DNA of 14,016 nucleotides from an uncultured Collinsella sp. (lineage in GTDB: Bacteria; Actinomycetota; Coriobacteriia; Coriobacteriales; Coriobacteriaceae). Positions within the stretch are counted from its first letter, which is position 1; each line of letters opens with the position of its first letter. The DNA lies in contig CALJNY010000130.1 of the NCBI GenBank assembly GCA_937981515.1, forward strand, positions 1-14,016, given 5' to 3'. Of this stretch, positions 13,466 through 14,016 are shown piece after piece. Made by a program: the position numbers and the translations under genes. The notes under the pieces are model-generated. The model saw only the letters and a program-made list of their open reading frames with translations. It did not search any database and had not been told where the DNA came from.

Positions 13466-13601
13466 GGCATCGCTCCCATCGTATACGCTCCATAAACGTC
13501 AATAAGTTTCTCACGGTTTGCCCCTGTGACGCCCGCAAAATCCGATGCTTACAGAATGAGCGAACACAGCTGAGAGCCCCAATCCAAATGAGCTGCTTAT
13601 G

Positions 13602-13610
13602 TGGTAGCAT
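13602..13610 (+). promoter_or_regulatory. possible extended -10 promoter for the mntP riboswitch transcript
   Basis: TGG-TAGCAT (4/6 plus the TG element) would start transcription near 13618, just before the aptamer. No good -35 is visible. CATAAA at 13620-13625 is an alternative but would cut into the leader. Confidence 0.3.
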
Positions 13611-13623
13611 CGGGATTCGCATA

Positions 13624-13718
13624 AATGAGGGAGTAGTCGCGTGATCGGGTTCGCCTCCGGTGGCGCGGCAAGTCAACACACTGGCCGATGCGGCCTGGCT
13701 TGCCTTAATGAACGAGAC
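13624..13718 (+). promoter_or_regulatory. yybP-ykoY-type manganese riboswitch aptamer
   Basis: The leader carries the conserved yybP-ykoY pieces in order: GAGGGAGTAG (13627-13636), GTCAACACACTGGCC (13672-13686) and AATGAACGAGAC (13707-13718). It ends in an intrinsic terminator and stands before mntP, a known target of this Mn2+-sensing class. The last conserved segment overlaps the 5' arm of the terminator (from 13715), so aptamer and terminator should be mutually exclusive. Manganese binding would favour read-through and export. Family membership is recognised from conserved segments, not a covariance search. Confidence 0.88.
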
Positions 13719-13759
13719 TCGTGGCTGTGCGCGCAACGCGTACGCCACGAGTCTTTTTT
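13715..13759 (+). terminator. riboswitch expression-platform terminator
   Basis: AGACTCGTGGC (13715-13725) pairs exactly with GCCACGAGTCT (13744-13754). An inner CGCG/CGCG extension carries the stem to a CAA loop, and a TTTTTT run (13754-13759) follows. It sits about 53 nt before the mntP start codon. Confidence 0.92.
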
Positions 13760-13812
13760 GTTACTCCCCCAAGAGGTACACGCGGGCCCGCCCGCAGAGA
13801 GGGAGCCAGACT

Positions 13813-14016
13813 ATGGGACTCGCAGAGCTCGTGTTGCTCGCCGTTGGCCTTTCGATGGACGCCTTTGCCGTATCCATCTGCAAGGGCCTTGGCATGAAGA
13901 AGATCAACCTTAAGGTCGCCGTAGTGCTCGGCCTGTTCTTTGGCGGCTTCCAGGCAGGCATGCCCGTGATCGGATGGGAGCTTGGCAGTCAATTCATGAG
14001 CATCATCGGCCCCATC
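13813..14016 (+). CDS. mntP: manganese efflux pump MntP (5' part, cut by the window edge)
   Basis: The first 68 residues of an MntP-type inner-membrane exporter; the family is usually about 180-190 residues with six membrane segments. Segment 1 (3-22) holds the diagnostic SMDAFAVS with D16, and KGLGMKK follows. Segment 2 lies at about 35-57 ([21 protein letters not shown]). AGGGAG lies 7 nt before the ATG. The upstream yybP-ykoY element supports manganese export as its role. It diverges from disA. Confidence 0.93.
   Translation, partial: MGLAELVLLAVGLSMDAFAVSICKGLGMKKINLKVAVVLGLFFGGFQAGMPVIGWELGSQFMSIIGPI

Overview
The window looks like a chromosomal segment from a high-GC member of the Coriobacteriia (Actinomycetota), probably Collinsella or a close relative. 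This assignment is an inference from three things: base composition; the conserved block rpmG - tRNA-Trp - secE - nusG - rplK - rplA with tuf and tRNAs just upstream; and the block disA - ispD - ispF - cysS - rlmB - yacP. No database search was possible.

Layout. (1) 1-803, plus strand: the tail of an unrecognised gene, overlapped ATGA-style by a metallophosphoesterase. (2) 827-1053: a 100-nt symmetric imperfect palindrome, a shorter perfect hairpin, and the terminator of the ribosomal operon. (3) 1091-3658, minus strand: rpmG, tRNA-Trp, secE, nusG, rplK (L11) and rplA (L1), read from high to low coordinates behind a TTGACA promoter at about 3704-3733. (4) 3876-5213, minus: tuf with its own terminator and an extended -10 promoter. 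(5) 5225-5564, minus: a tRNA-Tyr/Thr/Met cluster behind a very good promoter. (6) 5565-6285: about 720 nt without a convincing gene. It holds a nested palindrome built from five GAGCGTGGAT-type cores and a three-unit array with an exact 80-bp period. (7) 6246-6360, minus: a lone tRNA-Thr(UGU) with terminator. (8) 6513-7925, plus: an HTH-HipA-like kinase fusion preceded by a 22-bp perfect inverted repeat that looks like its operator. (9) 7953-13465, minus: disA, ispD, ispF, cysS, rlmB and yacP, mostly overlapping or 3-4 nt apart. The exception is cysS-rlmB, which are separated by a 103-nt rod-like palindrome. (10) 13601-14016, plus: a yybP-ykoY-type manganese riboswitch with intrinsic terminator, then the start of mntP.

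How the genes work together. Most genes serve translation: ribosomal proteins L33, L11 and L1, EF-Tu, tRNAs, cysteinyl-tRNA synthetase, 23S rRNA 2'-O-methyltransferase and the Rae1-type ribosome-associated nuclease. SecE (translocation) and NusG (elongation) sit in the same block as usual. IspD and IspF are MEP isoprenoid enzymes, and DisA makes c-di-AMP. MntP and its riboswitch form a manganese export circuit.

Most worth a second look: the intergenic architecture at 5801-6192, the HipA-like gene with its paired dyads, and the long intergenic palindromes at 827-926 and 9591-9693.
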